Assembly (NCBI RefSeq): GCF_050948175.1
Contig: NC_135201.1
Coordinates: forward strand, 9,114,001 to 9,178,000
DNA from: Xylocopa sonorina
Lineage: Eukaryota > Arthropoda > Insecta > Hymenoptera > Apidae
Length of the DNA stretch: 64,000 nucleotides
Reading direction: 5' to 3'
Shown: positions 63,177-64,000 of the stretch, one piece after another
How the letters are laid out: every line of letters starts with the position of its first letter
How positions within the stretch are numbered: position 1 is the first letter of the stretch
The notes under the pieces: generated by a model
Told to the model about the DNA's origin: nothing
Database searches by the model: none
The model's input: the letters and a program-made list of their open reading frames with translations, nothing else
Translations under genes and position numbers: made by a program

Positions 63177-64000
63177 AGCCAAAATAAATGTACTACTTAA
63201 AAATACGCTACTTCGATCTAGAAGGAACTTTATGTTCTTTTAACGGGACAACTATTACAACATATAATGCATAGAATAGACAGAGTATTATTCACATCTC
63301 TCGCAGTAATTATATACTTATATATTTTATATTTAAATTTAAATTCAAAAATAAAATTTATTCATAGATAATTGTGCATCTACTATTAACACATTTTATG
63401 TTTTCTCCCCTGTCGTTGTTATGCCCTTTACACACTGCGACAATATAATATCTGCAAACGTTCGCAATTGACAAAGTGAAATATAATTATCATTAAGTAT
63501 AAAGTAAATCCGTCGCGGTATTTGGCTAGATCTCTTAATAGTGGCTAAATAAATAACATATACATCCGAGAACTACACATGAACCATATATCTCTTGTCA
63601 TTTAAACGTATCTCGTTTCACTCTTATTCAGAATCGATTCCCCTCAAATGATCTGTACACGAATCGATCTCTCTTATCATCGTATCGCATCTATCGCCCT
63701 TGTACTCCTAACATTAAACAGTACTTTTGCTTGGCTGCCGTGGCGTTTAAGTATCGAACGTATATCTCTCTTCAAAACTCTCAGTGCAACGGTACAGGCT
63801 CATCACTCGCAACGTTCAGCAATCCTGAAAAAGTATACATACTTTAAAACCCGTACACCCTCCGAACCTACGATCATTCAGCTACGAATATCCCTTCCAA
63901 AGAGCCCCCTACATTATAGGTTACAATGTACAAACAAACATCGCGATACCATACTCCAGTACCCAGAATTAGAAAATTGAAAACACATGCACATACGATA
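63177..64000. other. Upstream region of the GLD2 gene
   Basis: AT-rich non-coding sequence that should contain the GLD2 promoter and 5' UTR on the minus strand. A plus-strand open frame at 63648-63980 has no recognisable domain and no splice support. Nothing else seen. Confidence 0.5.

Overview
This window is nuclear DNA from an insect, most likely a bee or other hymenopteran. It is AT-rich, it carries ordinary spliced genes with GT-AG introns (often 70-100 nt), and every gene I could rebuild encodes a protein with a clear animal or insect counterpart. I rebuilt the exons by eye from reading frames, splice-site consensus and phase continuity. For the eight complete genes the exon lengths sum to a multiple of three with every junction phase matching, which is strong internal support. 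No bacterial, viral or CRISPR features are visible.

Layout, left to right: (1) 1-2671, minus: 5' half of an ABCC4/MRP4-like ABC transporter, cut by the window edge. (2) 2672-8521: non-coding, ending in the 3' UTR of the next gene. (3) 8522-11179, minus: Polo kinase (polo/PLK1), complete. A plus-strand two-exon coding fragment (10933-11500) lies antisense over polo exon 1. (4) 12086-15224, plus: an RGG-rich, Tyr/Gln/Gly-tailed protein of the FUS/RNA-granule style, without an RRM. (5) 19228-21138, minus, and 25791-28317, plus: two divergently oriented TNF-superfamily ligands. The plus one is the Eiger/EDA-like ligand; the minus one is a diverged second ligand. (6) 28301-28659: a small inverted-repeat element whose left end overlaps the last codons of eiger. 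(7) 28781-32678, minus: ARMC3, armadillo repeats plus a C-terminal EDR1-like domain. (8) 33690-37215, minus: gliotactin. (9) 40205-50049, plus: big brain, with a 7.1 kb intron. (10) 52150-56441, plus: UPF1. (11) 60492-63176, minus: a GLD2-type cytoplasmic poly(A) polymerase, tail-to-tail with UPF1.

Functionally the window mixes mitosis (polo), TNF/JNK signalling (two ligands), epithelial junction and neurogenic membrane proteins (gliotactin, big brain), an axonemal or sperm-type protein (ARMC3) and mRNA tail and decay control (UPF1, GLD2). I see no operon-like logic. The least routine items are the antisense coding fragment at polo, the TNF pair with shared stalk architecture, the transposon-derived end of eiger, and the repeated Ser-hydrophobic-Tyr-Gly motif in the Big brain tail.
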